NCBI GenBank assembly: GCA_903813345.2
Contig: CAIIXF020000005.1
Location: 30,321,375 to 30,385,374, forward strand
Origin: Owenia fusiformis
Lineage: Eukaryota; Annelida; Polychaeta; Sabellida; Oweniidae
Direction: 5' to 3'
DNA: 64,000 nt
Position 1 is the stretch's first letter. Each line of letters opens with the position of its first letter. The notes below the pieces were generated by a model. It made no database searches and was not told the DNA's origin. It saw only the letters and a list, made by a program, of their open reading frames with translations. Of the stretch, positions 20,901 to 34,200 are shown piece by piece. Made by a program: the position numbers and the translations under genes.

Positions 20901-23743
20901 TGTAATATCCATTGTATTTACATTTAATTATTTCAGCAATTTTTCAAACTACAAACAGAGGTTCAAGATGCCTGGTGGAGATGGAGAGAACCTTTGGTAC
21001 AGGTAATAGCAAAAAGCGTTTATAATGAATATCAACACAAAATAAAATTGAAGATTTTGAAAATCTTGATACATTAAATTCAGTATGGCAGCTGAAAACT
21101 ATATATCAATGTTCTTAATTATATCAGAATCTAAACTAAGATATGCAGGATGATGAAATTGAGAAATAATTAAGAAATAATCTCATCATAATTGTAATAT
21201 AACCCCCCAATAAGGATCATTATCTTGCTTACGGATTAGTTCTAACTATCAACTTCTGAGGCGTTAACTTTTATATTAGCTTCAATGTTTGAAATCCTTC
21301 ATTTCTCAATACCATGTGCTTTCAATTTATTAAATATTATGTGTGTTACCAGCTTCAATGTAGGACTGGCCCATATTGTTGCAATATCTACTGAGGTGTA
21401 CTTTTATACGAACTATGGTACCAAGCAAATCCAGGAGCAATATAAATGGCTCCAGCGGGACTTAGAGGTGAGTTATAAAATGAATAAGGATTTTTAGTAT
21501 TCATTTTTTTTGTTTAGGAGAAATCCAATATGCTGAGTGTGTCTCAGCCAATTTTGTAACTTTCTAATTTCCCATAATTTTGGGATAAATGTTACATTGT
21601 GCTGTTTGTGTAAGTTACAAGTTACGCTTCTTTGTAGAATTCGAAACCCATTTTGTGTTACTGTATGAATGAGGATGAATGAAATAAATTGAATATCTTG
21701 TTGAAAATCTCAACGAATTTACTGACCAATGTATTTTTATAGCGACATTAAATAAACAATCTATTTATTAAAGGTTCTTACATGTATTTTAATTTAACTG
21801 TTCTATAGGTGGCAGCATCAGCTGAGAATCGTAAGATACGCCCCTGGATCATTGTGTTTGGTCACAAACCGATGTACTGCTCAAACCCTGACAACACCTT
21901 ATGTGGAGACTATAAAGACAATATTGTAAGTACAGTGTATTAAAGTATGGATGGGAAAAATCTACTGGTGATTTCTATCATGGAACCTTTTACAATGTTG
22001 AGTGTTTTGTTCAATGGGTTTGCTTCAACATGGAGTTGCTGTTTTTTCTAGTCCTGAGTCACAGTATTATGTAGCTAAGCATACCCTAAGCAAATTAGTG
22101 ATAACTAAAATAACACTATGCAATTAAATTTCTGTTTAGATACGAAATGGCTTGAATGGAGAAAGTTTTGAGAAGTTGTTCTACAAGTATGGTGTGGACC
22201 TTCAATTTTATGCTCATGAACATTCCTATGAAAGACTTTTCCCAGTGTACAACACCAAGGTAAGAATTTTCCCAGTGTACATCACTAAGGTTAGAATTTT
22301 CCCAGAATACAATGCTAAGGTAAACATTTTCCCAGCATACAACACTAAGGTTCTCTCTGTGGCAAGTGGCAAGACCATCAAATCTGAATTGTAAAATTTA
22401 AAGCAATTAGCTGTTCTCCAGTATGTTTAGACAGTTTCCTTATCTTTACTCATCTTCCTTTGGTACTGTTATTTTTAGGTTTGCAATGGGAGTAAGCATG
22501 ACCCATACCTTAATCCAGGGGCCCCAGTCCATATTATCACAGGATCTGCTGTAAGTACAAGTTAATGCACCATTTAAAGGTTTGCTTAAGACCCCCTAAT
22601 GTGTGGAGGGTCAGGAATTTGACATGTATATTCCCTGTAACATGACTTTTGACTTTATTTGACCAGCTATTATTGCTCCCAGGGCAGGGAATATGACAGC
22701 CCAATTATTTCATTTTGTGAAAATCTCCATCTCTTCATATGTGGGGGTCTCAAACAAACTTTTTGATGGTGCATAAAGAAAAGCAAAAGTTCGATGCGCA
22801 TATGGTGAAAGACTTTTAAGATGCTGTAGAATATACTGATAAAAGATCATTGAAGTAAATTATAAATTAGTGACTAAACAACTTTTCAATCACTCCCAGG
22901 TTTTACGAAGGGTGAAATTAAACCTTCAGAGTATCATTATGGCAGGGGGATCAACTTTGTGTTTAGGTTTCAGTAATGATAAGCATTGTGTTGTAGCTCA
23001 GATTACACATTGGGTGCACAGACCTAAAGCATCTGAACATTGCTCCTGATAATCTTTTTTTGTGAAAGTATTGGTTAGTCATTTGCGTAGTTATGCATAC
23101 ATACACATATAACTTTTATATCTGGTAGTTTAGTACATTGAGTGCATCTAGTACGTTGAACTTTCTTCAGGGTTGTCAAGAGGGTCAGACAGAGTTCCGG
23201 CCCAATGTGTTTCCCTGGAGTGCCTTCCACACTAGGGACTATGGCTACACCAGGATGGAAGTCACCAACCACACACATCTCCATATAGAGCAAGTCTCTG
23301 ATGATAAGGTTTGAACAATTTTTACTTATTGGTTTACATGGCCTAAGCATTGTTAATATTTTGCATTGGTTTGAATTAGATTTTTATAGTCTTGCTTCAA
23401 GCTCTTGTGTACCTCTTTCTCCAACATACTTAACAGCTGATATATTATCAATGAGACTCGAAATACAAGTCAAGATTATTTGTGGTCCATTTTCATCAAC
23501 ATCAATTATTTTTACATCAGAGAAAATAAGAAAAAACATTGGGGTCCCAGAATTTCTTTTAAACTTATATTTTACAGCCTTTGTTTTAAGGGCCTCATAG
23601 TTCAAGCATTCTACATCAATCATTTTTGTTTGGGACTAAAGTATATGCCATATTTTCTATTGTACTTTCAGGGAGGTAAGGTTATTGATGCCATCACAAT
23701 AGTGAAGGAACAGCATGGCCTGGAGTCATTCAACTGCCATTGA
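17997..23743 (+). CDS. ACP7: Acid phosphatase type 7 (purple acid phosphatase-like), complete
   Basis: Twelve exons: 17997-18108, 18820-19020, 19280-19462, 19773-19798, 20286-20383, 20937-21002, 21353-21467, 21809-21925, 22140-22259, 22479-22550, 23171-23308, 23672-23743. All junctions are GT-AG and in phase, giving 439 aa, the usual ACP7 length. Residues 1-23 form a signal peptide. A fibronectin-like N-domain (STEADGMQVTWVTFN) is followed by the metallophosphatase domain with the five metal-binding blocks GDMG, GDFAYD, GNHE, VFGHKP and AHEHSYER. Purple acid phosphatases use a dinuclear metal centre to hydrolyse phosphate monoesters; a secreted or lysosomal location is expected. The donor of exon 9 sits in a tandem repeat (see 22236-22350). 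An AATAAA lies at 24636-24641. Several introns carry MITEs. Identity is very sure. Confidence 0.95.
19846..20016. repeat. Hairpin MITE in ACP7 intron 4
   Basis: The inverted ends (ATTCATGAATGCAACTAACG on the left, CGTTAGTTGCATTCGCGAAT on the right) continue inwards through CTACC..GGATTAACCTAC and its complement. No coding capacity. Confidence 0.7.
22236..22350 (+). repeat. Tandem repeat duplicating an ACP7 splice donor
   Basis: Four imperfect copies of a 36-bp unit (TTTTCCCAGTGTACAACACC followed by AAGGTAAGAA or variants) start at the last codons of exon 9. Each repeats the coding end plus the donor: AAGGTAAGA, AAGGTTAGA, AAGGTAAAC, AAGGTTCTC. The unit length is divisible by three and the frame stays open to 22394. 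Confidence 0.85.
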
Positions 23744-24346
23744 GATACATGAAAATTCCTGAAAGAACTTGCTCACAGCATATAGACTGATAAACAGTTG
23801 TTTCATTTAAAGGGACCACTTCAATATTTTAATTGACACCAAATGAAATGTAATGTTCCTAATTTTTCCCCAAAGATTCATGCTTACAAAATATTTTTTA
23901 TTTTTGCTCCTTCCCCCAAAATAAATTAATTACGTTTATGCCGAGATATTGATTTTGTCCCTCAATGTGTAAGCTCTCATCAAGTCTTTATTGTTGCTGT
24001 CAAAGCCATGTGCAATATTTTGTGTTTTATACATAAATGGAGAAATCTTCTAAAACTACTATACCATTTATACACGGTAGTTAGGGATAAACAAATCACA
24101 GCTGATATTTTGATAACATATGATATTTTATTTTTTCAACAAATTACAGATGATATTTCATTATTAGCCATTCACAGCTGATAGTTTTAGAAACATCTGT
24201 ATTATTAATACTACTTAAATCATTCACAGCTGATAGTTTTAGAAACATCTGTATTTTGTTATTTAAACCCATTGTATTTTCCATAAGCATGTGATATTTT
24301 ATCATTTAAACCAATGAGCTGATGTCTTCAATATATTGTAGATCTA

Positions 24347-24503
24347 CTGTACTCCTGGTAATTTTCGTGTGCTACTAGTAGATACTATATTTCACACTTG
24401 TTGCAAGTTTTGGAAAATTCACGAAATAAAATAGCCACAAAATTCCAATATTTTTATTTATAAACGCAAAATATAATAGCGTCAAATACTAGTTGGAGTA
24501 CAG
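24347..24503. mobile_element. Small TA-flanked MITE, CTGTACTCC family
   Basis: 157 bp with CTGTACTCC-type inverted ends and TA on both sides. It shares end design and AATTTTCG/CACGAAAT words with the element at 12214-12735. Confidence 0.65.
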
Positions 24504-25482
24504 TATCTGATATTTTTATTCTGATAATTCAGACCAGAGCAACACAGCTATATTGCTTGTATCTGTTTATATTGCAGTTATCTGAATTATTTAGATGCAT
24601 GTATTTTGTATAAATGATTTATGTTGTATATTTATAATAAACTTTGCTTTAGAGAATAAAATATTTGTTTATACACTTGAGATATTGTACTGTATTTTTA
24701 TTAAGGAAACTGTAAAAATAACGACAGTTCCAATATTGCAATATTTGACGAACTGAATGAAACGCTGAAGTCATGCATCTCATTGCTAGGGAGTGGTCAA
24801 ATTGTAACTGAATTGGTGAGTGAAAGAGAGCACCAAGATCACTTTCTTCTTTAAAACCAGAAAGTAACTTGTATGTTTCATTTTTCATTCAAATATGCTA
24901 AGTATGTCTCCGCCAATCAGCTTTGAATATTTCAGTGCATTTATTCAAAGTATATTGTCTACTGAGCAGAAACATAATTCCAGTCTTGCTTGAAGACCCT
25001 GGACTATCTACTCTTTTAACTGGTGTTTAGATAGAGAGCCAGGCCCTTAGTCTTGAAACAAGACTAATTATTCCACAGTGCATTATGATTTTATAATGAA
25101 CTGAGCAGTGACATTTATTGGTAAAAGAGTGATGTCATCTCAGTGCATTATGATTTCATAAAGAATGTTATTTTTTATAAAGGAGTGAGTGTATTTGAAT
25201 CGCAATAAAAAACCTGTATCATTCTTTGGATTTAAAAGGATTCATGCATGTTCTAACCTATTCCTCTAATTGTAAATAAATGTACAGAGTTTTTAAATTA
25301 ATGACACAGGATTCTTCATTATTCAATTCAAAGTTAATGCATAATAAATATAATATAATAGTAGTATTCATTAACAAAATATTGTGTTGTAAAATAAATT
25401 GAAAGAACTGTATTTCATGTAAAGGCCATTTTGTAAAGAACTGACACAAAGGAGAATAATTCCAGTGTTTACTACAACAGAG

Positions 25483-25612
25483 ACAAGACATTAACATGCA
25501 AAATGTCACCACCTGCCATTTGTTACAGACATCAAACACCAACCTGCCACCACAAACATGTAGGAGACTATAACAATATGTCACCACTTATGGTTATGGT
25601 GGTGACATAAAA
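25483..25612. repeat. Dispersed ~140-bp repeat (copy 2)
   Basis: Same family as 6447-6592: ATTAACATGCAAAAT start, CTGCCATTTGTTACAGA core, and a terminal hairpin ending in GGTGGTGACATAAAAA. Confidence 0.6.
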
Positions 25613-27764
25613 ACAATATCTACAAAGAAACAAAGTTGAAAAGATTAACAAGTATTCACGGGGGTAAAGCAGACCCGATGATGCAATGAGCTTGCTCGGC
25701 GGTATCATGACTGTGTAACGGGTCTTAATGTATAAGTGTGCTCGGCGGTAGGTTCAAACAACGCGGATCCTCAAAGCATGTGCTCATGGTATATTCGTGT
25801 TTTAACACCCGTGAGTATTGATTACTTTTCACTAAGGCATAACATTGTATGTTTTATACCACTGAGCATACATCTTGAATATCACATTCAGTTATCACAG
25901 ATCGATCTATAAAAATAAAGCGTTGGTTTAAAATATGCTTTTTTTGTGGCAAATGCATTGCCATGTCATGTTATAGCAAAATAAAACATTGGTCAAAATA
26001 ACAGTCAATAAACAATTTGCATTATGCATAACAATAAAACTTATAATGTGTAAACAACCACATGTCAACTTTGCATAAATGTATATTAAGTTATCATGAG
26101 ATTTATCTTTCAATATAAAGTATATACATAATTTATGCTTTGTAATAAATTATAAACAGAATAACGAATATAAACCTAAAACTGAAGTACAGAAGAAACT
26201 GCTCATAGGAACAGCTCTCGAAGTGGAACAACTCACAAGTTGAATGGGTTTTTATAAGTATTGTGACCAACTGACTTCATGTTAATGAATCTCTATAAGT
26301 GGAATACCTCACAAGAAGAACACTTTCTGAGGTCCCAATGGTGTTCCACTTACACAGGTCCTGCTGTACATGTAATTTACCTCATTTTCCATTTAGTAAC
26401 AACCATTTAGGTCTAATGTATTCCAACTACATTTGATCTTAACCAAGAAGATACAAAATGTTGACACCCCCATTCATATATGGGACATGAATGTCAATAG
26501 ATGGTAGCACTGGACTGGGTTAATTCATATTCAACAACAGTTATGCAGTGAATACTGCTTCAAAAATCTCATAAATAAATTGCATTATTTAAAAAATGCA
26601 AAGTACAAGTTGATATTGAGTCTTACATCATGTAAAAATGATTAAAGAATTATGCAAATTCTGATAATTTCAATGTATTCCAGTTATGTCAATGACTATT
26701 TCAAGAATTGAAAAATGACATTGTTGTGACCTACTATCTAGTATCTATATACCAACAAGAAGCCATTGATTTCTTGAATTGCATATCTAAAAATAATTTA
26801 TGAAATCGGCTGCTTACTCATTCATTACTGTAGCATGTCAAAAGTTATAATTGCAAAATATTTTCATATATGTACAGATGTAACTGATAACTATTTACTG
26901 GCTTGTTTTAATCCCTTGTTTACAAAAAGTTCTTGCAAAGAATACAATATTATACTGCCAGCAGTCTCAAATTATGCAATAAAAATATTTATGACTATGT
27001 ACATGAGTCAATCTATGTATTATAGATAGGTGGGGCTATACATGTATATCAGATGACCCTCGGCCATAATTTCAGCTAATAGCTCACTGGTACTCATGGT
27101 TTATAAATTGCATAAAGGCACTTTACATTGGCCGAAGTTTTGCATATTTCTGCATGTTACATAAAGGGCTTTGACCTCACATATCCAAATGTTTAGAAAA
27201 TAATGACAGCAATTTGCACCTCCAGTTGACTTATTGACTCAAACCACCTTTTCTGTAAATAATATAGCTTGAAAAACATGCCTTAATAAGCATGTTTAGG
27301 AGGTGACCTATATGCCTCTCATTGCAATATTCAAAAGACAATTCTACCTACTTAAACTATACATTACAGTACTACAAAAATGATTTTCAAATTGCAAAAT
27401 TTACAAAGAAGAATTTGCATCAATATCTATTGATGATGGGAGTTATCATTTATAATTTTGTGTAATTTTAGCGTAACAAGTGCATTTTTGGTACAAAGTT
27501 AAAGTTAAAACTTAGCCCCTTTAGTATTTATCCATTTCAGGACATATTTACAGTGTACATGGTATAAACTTCAGTCAGCAGTATTAAATTATTTGTAACT
27601 TTTAGGTGACACTGATTTAAAAAATAATATCTTTGAACAAAAATAACTGAAAATGCAGCATACATTTTAGGTACCCATAGGTTTCTAAATTATAAGTAAG
27701 GCTTTTGTTAACACTGGGTTGGCGCAGTGATTCCTCTATTAACTCTATGTTCTCTGAGAAAGTA

Positions 27765-27942
27765 CGAGGGGTGATCCAAAAGTCTTGGACGAGAAAAGTA
27801 CCTAAAATAAATTATTTTCTAGTGAAATTTATACACAAAATTGTTAAGACGTTGATCTTTACTCTCTGCAAGTTTCATGTAATTTCATTAAGAAATAGCA
27901 AAGTTAGAGTGGAGCGTCCAAGACTTTTGGATCACCCCTCGT
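27765..27942. mobile_element. 178-bp mariner-type MITE
   Basis: Perfect terminal inverted repeats of about 27 bp (CGAGGGGTGATCCAAAAGTC...) flanked by TA at 27763-27764 and 27943-27944. The end sequence is typical of mariner-derived MITEs. Confidence 0.85.
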
Positions 27943-28276
27943 AAACATACCAATCACTGCACCATCTATCTGCCTAATGTCTAGAACTTCCATCATAGAC
28001 ACACCCATAGTCTTGTACCCTTCCCACTTATCTACTGCACCAGTTGTATTGGTGAAAGTGAAGTACATAGGGGGAAGTACAGTCTTGAAGCAAGACTACC
28101 ATAACACAAAATCCAAATTCCTAGTAGAATACTACAGTGACACTTAGTGAATTCTTGCAGATTCCAATACTTCCTTGAGAGAATGACCAACATATCATCA
28201 GAGTTGATCAAGATGTAGTGAAACTTGGTGGATTCTTGAATATTCCAATATTTTCTAAGGAGTGCCAATCATGTTA

Positions 28277-31200
28277 TCAGAGTTGATCAAGATCCCAGTT
28301 TGCTGGTCCAATATTTGAGTTTTTACTTTTCAATGGTGCTTTCTTTACATTCTGTTTTGCTTGGCCTAGACTGATTTGTTTAGCGCCACTGCCAAACTGC
28401 AAGGTGCTGACAGATTCAGTTACGTTTGACTCTGCAGGACTTATGTTCACGAACAAACAGGCCTGAAATTCAAATAAGAAATACTCATATCCAAAGTGAC
28501 ATACAGGATACAGGATTAATTGTGAAGTTTAAAGTTCATTAACAATCATCTCAATATGAAAGGAGCTTACATAAAAATAATCATGAGGGAGGGGGCACTA
28601 ATGCTCTCAGCCAAGGCCCTCTACAATTACTGTAATCGAATTGTATAATTAATTACCTCAAAAAACCTCAACATAATGTAAAATATGATACTAATTATTG
28701 ACCAAGTCTCTTTGGACAACAAACTGGAAAGTTTATTTCCATAGCTTTTCATATATTTTCTATTATTCTGGCTCCATCTAATGGGCTTAATATACCATGG
28801 TCAAAGATCTTGAGATAATCTGCAATTGCTTTATGATTTTCAACTCTTCTCTTTGTATATCATCTATGCTTCTTCATCAAAATTGGATCTGTCTGTGAAA
28901 ATTCCCCCCTCCCTCCGACATACCTTTGCATCTCCTCCTAGAGAAGGTTGTAACAGGTGAGTGAGCTTGGAGTTGCGATAAGGTACATGTAACTGGTTAC
29001 TCTTCAAAGCAGCAAACACCTGAAACAAGTATTTGTTTGCAATCAGTTAAATGAGATAGCTCTTTAAATTACAGCTTGCTCTTGATCAAAGCCTATACAT
29101 CCAATCAAAATACAGAGTAAGACAATTTTGACATTGTTCATTTTTTGCAATTATTTTACAATTTGGTTTTTAACAATTTAAAACTGCAAACATCATGAAG
29201 ATCAGAACTGTAACTCCATTTGAATTAGTCAGATGGGAATATGTCTAGATTCAGATCAGGGTACTGATTATTTAAGAGTTTTCAAATAATGACAACAGAC
29301 AATACTACAAAACTACATACCTGTCCAAGAGCAGAAAGAGACTTATTGATGGCAGCCGCTTCAACTAATCGTTGACCAGTTGCCTCTGTCTTTGCTATTC
29401 TCTCCGACCCTGCCAGGTCACAAAGTGTCAATGTACCATTTGAAACAGCACCAGAGACTTTATCTCGTCCTTCTAAGCTGATCATGAATAGTAAATGTGA
29501 CCTTGAACTGAAATTAAATTCATTCAACTTTAAATTATTCTTTCCCTTGGATATAATTTTGTAGTTTTAGTAATTAAAATACTTCAATTCACACTTTTGT
29601 CATTTATTCTAATTTCAAGATGAATAGATTTTATGAAGTTTCATGAAAATGTTTTTGTACCTCGTTGAGTTCATCTTTGTTGAAGCAACAGATCGATTCT
29701 TATCCCCCATGTCCATGATTTTCTGTATATCATCTTTTGACTCTACCAGCTTCTTGGTCAGGTTGGGGAGGTTGATTTTGTTCCCTTGAGCTCTGAGTTC
29801 TAAAGTGGTAGGGGTGGGTGATAACAGATCCTGGATTGTTTCATTATAAATCTCAACCATGGAAGCCTAGAAAATGCAGAAAATATGAATGATTTATCAA
29901 TATATTATGAAGACAGTCTGGGCTGAGGCATTTATATGGACTCTAACAACAACATACAAAACAAACTAAACACCTTTGTGGGAACTTAGCAAATACTGTT
30001 TTTTATAAACTGCATAAATCAGTGTGTGCCACCTTAAACAGGCCCGTAGCAAGGATTTGCCAAGAGGGGTTCATTTTTTGAAAAATTCCGAGGAAGGTTA
30101 ATTTTTGCCAATTTTGGTCCAAAAATGGCCCAAATCACTTAAAAAGTGCTCAGAATGATGAAAATTGCATGATTTGGAAAGAATTTTTTGCCAGGGGGTT
30201 CGCTTAAACCCATCGAACCCCCCTTGGCTACGGGCCTGTTAAACTTTAGAGATCAGCATTACCTCAAGTTTATACTGCACTTTTTCTCTTTCACTGCAAA
30301 TCCTTAACAGTTCTTCAATAGACCTGGAAAAAAGTTGACATATCTTGTACATATGAGTGGTTTTATTTTTTTTCATTTAATTTATTTTTTTACCCGGAGC
30401 TTGTCAACTGGTTAAGAAATATATAGGGGGGGGGGGGTGATGAGAAACATTACAGACCAGAAGAGACTTATCTTCTAAAGGCAAAACAACATAATTTTCC
30501 AACTTACAACACTATCAAGGAACAGCATGCAGTGGCTGTACAAATTTATGCAAATATATTGTAATTGTGTGTTATTTCAAAATTAAAGCATTACCTAATA
30601 TTCACCCCAGGGTCATTCTTAGGACCCATCATAGTATGTGTTTTGCCACTACCAGTCTGCCCATATGCCATGATACACACATTGTATCCATCTACACATG
30701 ATGTAATGATTGGCAATGTGTCTTCAAATATCTACAAATATAACAGTACCATTTAACACAGTACAGTATGGTCTTTGCAAAGTATAGTAATTTTCAAAGG
30801 CTTTGTAGAGAAGAGTAACTTTCAAGCATTTGTACTGTACAGAAGGTACAGAAGAGCAAATTTATCAAGCTTAGATTTACAGAAAGGTTAAATTTAAGAT
30901 CAGAGATATCAAAGTTAAGAAAAATCTCTTTTAGTACATGAGCAAATATATGATTTCTGATATTTAATTTTAGATTTCTGATATTTACCTCGGCTTGAGT
31001 TGCCTGCGGGGTAAATACTCTATCAAAACTGAATGGTTTCTTGCTACCCAGGGGTGTGACTTCTTGGTCTGATGGGAAATTATGGCTACAATCAACTCGG
31101 TTGTCATAACGACATCGACAGAACACCCGTATATTGCCTTTTAATTCTTGCAACTTATTGTAGAGCAATTTACGTTGCATAGTTTCTCTTCTGTATAGTT

Positions 31201-34200
31201 CTTTAATTTCCTGAAGTTCTTTGGATTGGCCACTGTCAGCTGTTTTCAGACTCATGACACTAGTCACAACCTGTAAGTTTTTTGAAATGTGATATCATAT
31301 TTAAACAACCTTCATTTTACTTTAAAATATTTTTCACTAAATGTAAGGATCAACATCACATTATTTCATAGTTGTTTCATTTTTGAATCTGTGTTATATG
31401 TTCAATGTACTGTAATTCATTTTTGGTTGATTTAATAATTTTTCAAAAACTGCTTTCAAAACATGATAAAATCATACATCATAACTTTCCATGTAGATAT
31501 ATGTTTCATTAGTTTTATGAATTTAAAACAGGGTCTTTAACATGCATTATAAATTGGAGTAATGTTTTTCAGAAACATCAGATATTACCTGTGTTAACAT
31601 CTTGCCAAGATCTTGTAAATGTTGTTGAGTTTCTCTCTTGAGCATTAGGAATGATTTATGTAGATCCTTAGTGGCAGTGGCAGTATCTTCAACTAGTGCA
31701 GGGTCCACTGTATCTTTCTCTATCTCAATGTATTCTGTCCTGTACTCAACCTGCATTACATAGTTTCAATATATAAGGTTATTTAGAAAACTGACCCCTG
31801 AATTTGAGTAAACATCTAATCAAAAAAATCCCAAAGACCTCAACATATAATATATTTACTGTTGCATTCAATCTACATGGTCTCAACACATTTTTCACTC
31901 AATTTAAAATATGTCATTAAACGACTCCTTAAAACTGATACGGTATTATAAAATTAAAATCAATTGGGAAAATGACAGAGACTATGACATGTACTGTAAA
32001 ATCTGTAAAGTGGAACACCTCTATAAGTCGAAAACCTATGTTAGTGGAACACTTTTCAGAGTTCAAAGACCAAATGACTTAATGTTAAATGAATCTCTAT
32101 AGCGGAACACCTCCTTTTTAGAGGTAGCAAAGTTGTTCCACTTAGACAGGTTTTACTGTAATAAGAAATTTTCAAATTGAATACAACATGTACCTGTGGA
32201 GTTTTGGGCCTAGCAGTCTTTGGTCTTGCTGTCTTTGGTCTCTGGTTTTGTAAGGCTTCCAGAGCCACTGTAGCTGTCCTTGCCTCGACCTCCATGCTGG
32301 ATAGCTGCTCTTGGAGTTCATGAACCTAGATTGTAAATTACAGGTATGTTACACAAGCCCCTAGTCAGCCTTTGCCAAGGGGGGTTCACTTTTCAAAAAA
32401 ATTACAGGGATGTTCACATTTGACAACTCTGGCCCAAAATCACTTGAAAAGTGCTGAAAGAATTTTGGCCAGGAAGGGTTCACTCAAACCCCCTGAACCC
32501 CCTCTGGCTATAGGTCTGGTTGCATGTAAACTGAAAATTGTTGTATTAATATTGTTGTTGTCTGACATGGACAAGTTCAAGGAAAACAATGAACTTAACT
32601 GAAGTTTCCATATTATGACCAGCCTGAGACAGTATATGGCTGAGAAAAGTAACCCCCAAATAAATGATTCCAAGTGTCCCTAATATTTCTTTCCCTTTAT
32701 ATTCCCTTTCAGGTTTATTAGAACAAATACTCACCCTAGATTCGAGGATTTGCTTCTGCTTTCTCTCAGACTCCAGGTCCTCGAAAGACTTGCTTAACTG
32801 GACACACTGGAATACAACAACATGCTGGTGGTTTATAGGAACATGAGGCTGGGTACTTTATAGTACATTGAGCTAATTAGGAAGTCAAGAAATTGCCCTA
32901 AATATTTTATAAGTGTTACCAATCAAATGTTGACTCATACAGATGGCTTTAACATGGTCACAACCCGCCATTTGTTACAGATGGTGAACACCAATCACCG
33001 ACCACCAAACCCAGAACACTCAGTTCACAAAAAAGTTGGAGACTATAACAATACATCTAAATGTATATCACTTGTGGAGTTGACATAATAATCTGAGGAG
33101 CTGAATCGTGGTGTTCTGAGTATAGAAAAAATATTGAACAATGAAACTTGAATAAGCCAAGGAAATGCATGGCAGATCAAAAAAGACCCTCATTGATAAA
33201 AGATACACATACCAGAACATCTCTTTTCTTCTCCAGAGTGGCAATATTTTCATCTTTTTCCAGGATTATATTAATGTCACTGGTACCTCCTGCACTCTGG
33301 TCTACAATTAGTGAAACATACATTAAAACCTGTCAACTTAAACATCCTTTAAGATTAATGCAGTTTACACATGACAATGTTCACAAATACATATACAGTA
33401 CAGTGTATATGCATTTTGTATGCCATTTAACAAAATAACATGAAGATCTCCTTATTGATGATGCATTTAAACTCCATCTTGATCTATCAAAGTATTACAT
33501 ATGACTGAAGTAAAACACTGGTTTAACAACATGTTAAACTCTGTTCCAGTAAATCCAGAATCAATATATAGTAATCAATTGACTATAAAGAAAATAAATC
33601 AGATAATAAATCAAGATACTGTTCAGAGACTTTTTGAATAAAATATTATACATGATTACATGCATGTTTCAGAGATATAGACATTTTATAGATGGCTAAC
33701 AAAATGATTGGAATGATTTGGTTAATTAAAATCACTTCATTGTGCAAGCAATATGTCATAAAAGCAACTACTCAAGGTGCCTCATAGGTGTCTCATGCTG
33801 ATACTCTTACTATCTTTTTTTACATTGGATATACGGTATTAGTCTTTGTAAGGAGATGTGCCTTACCCAAGTTGGTATTTTCTTTGATCTTAAATTATTG
33901 TGAAGTATAAATTTTAAAAAAGAATAATAAAAAGATACATACTTAGGAAGGGCTTGTAATGAGTATCAGAATGGATCAGTTTACTGTTAAAGCAAATACA
34001 TTCATTAGTACACAGACATCCAGACTCAAGAAACTCTGATAATTCCGTTAAATTTTTTAATTTTGTTAACAGTGCTCTTTAACCTCTTGACTACCCAGAA
34101 TGACGAGATTTCTCGTCATCTCAGAAATGACCTTGAAACCCAGAGGGACGAGAAAATCTGTCACAAAATTTTTCACAAAATTTGCTCTCATTTGAACAAT

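Larger units (their letters stand above)
23744..28276. other. Convergent intergenic region between ACP7 and kinesin
   Basis: Both flanking genes end here. It contains an exact direct repeat of about 33 bp (CACAGCTGATAGTTTTAGAA..., near 24172 and 24226), MITEs at 24347-24503 and 27765-27942, a copy of the 140-bp repeat (25483-25612), and an element with CACGGGGGT/ACACCCGTG ends (about 25648-25825). A repeat with a GTGGAACA core (about 26190-26370) resembles 31995-32160. No exon was recognised. Confidence 0.45.
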
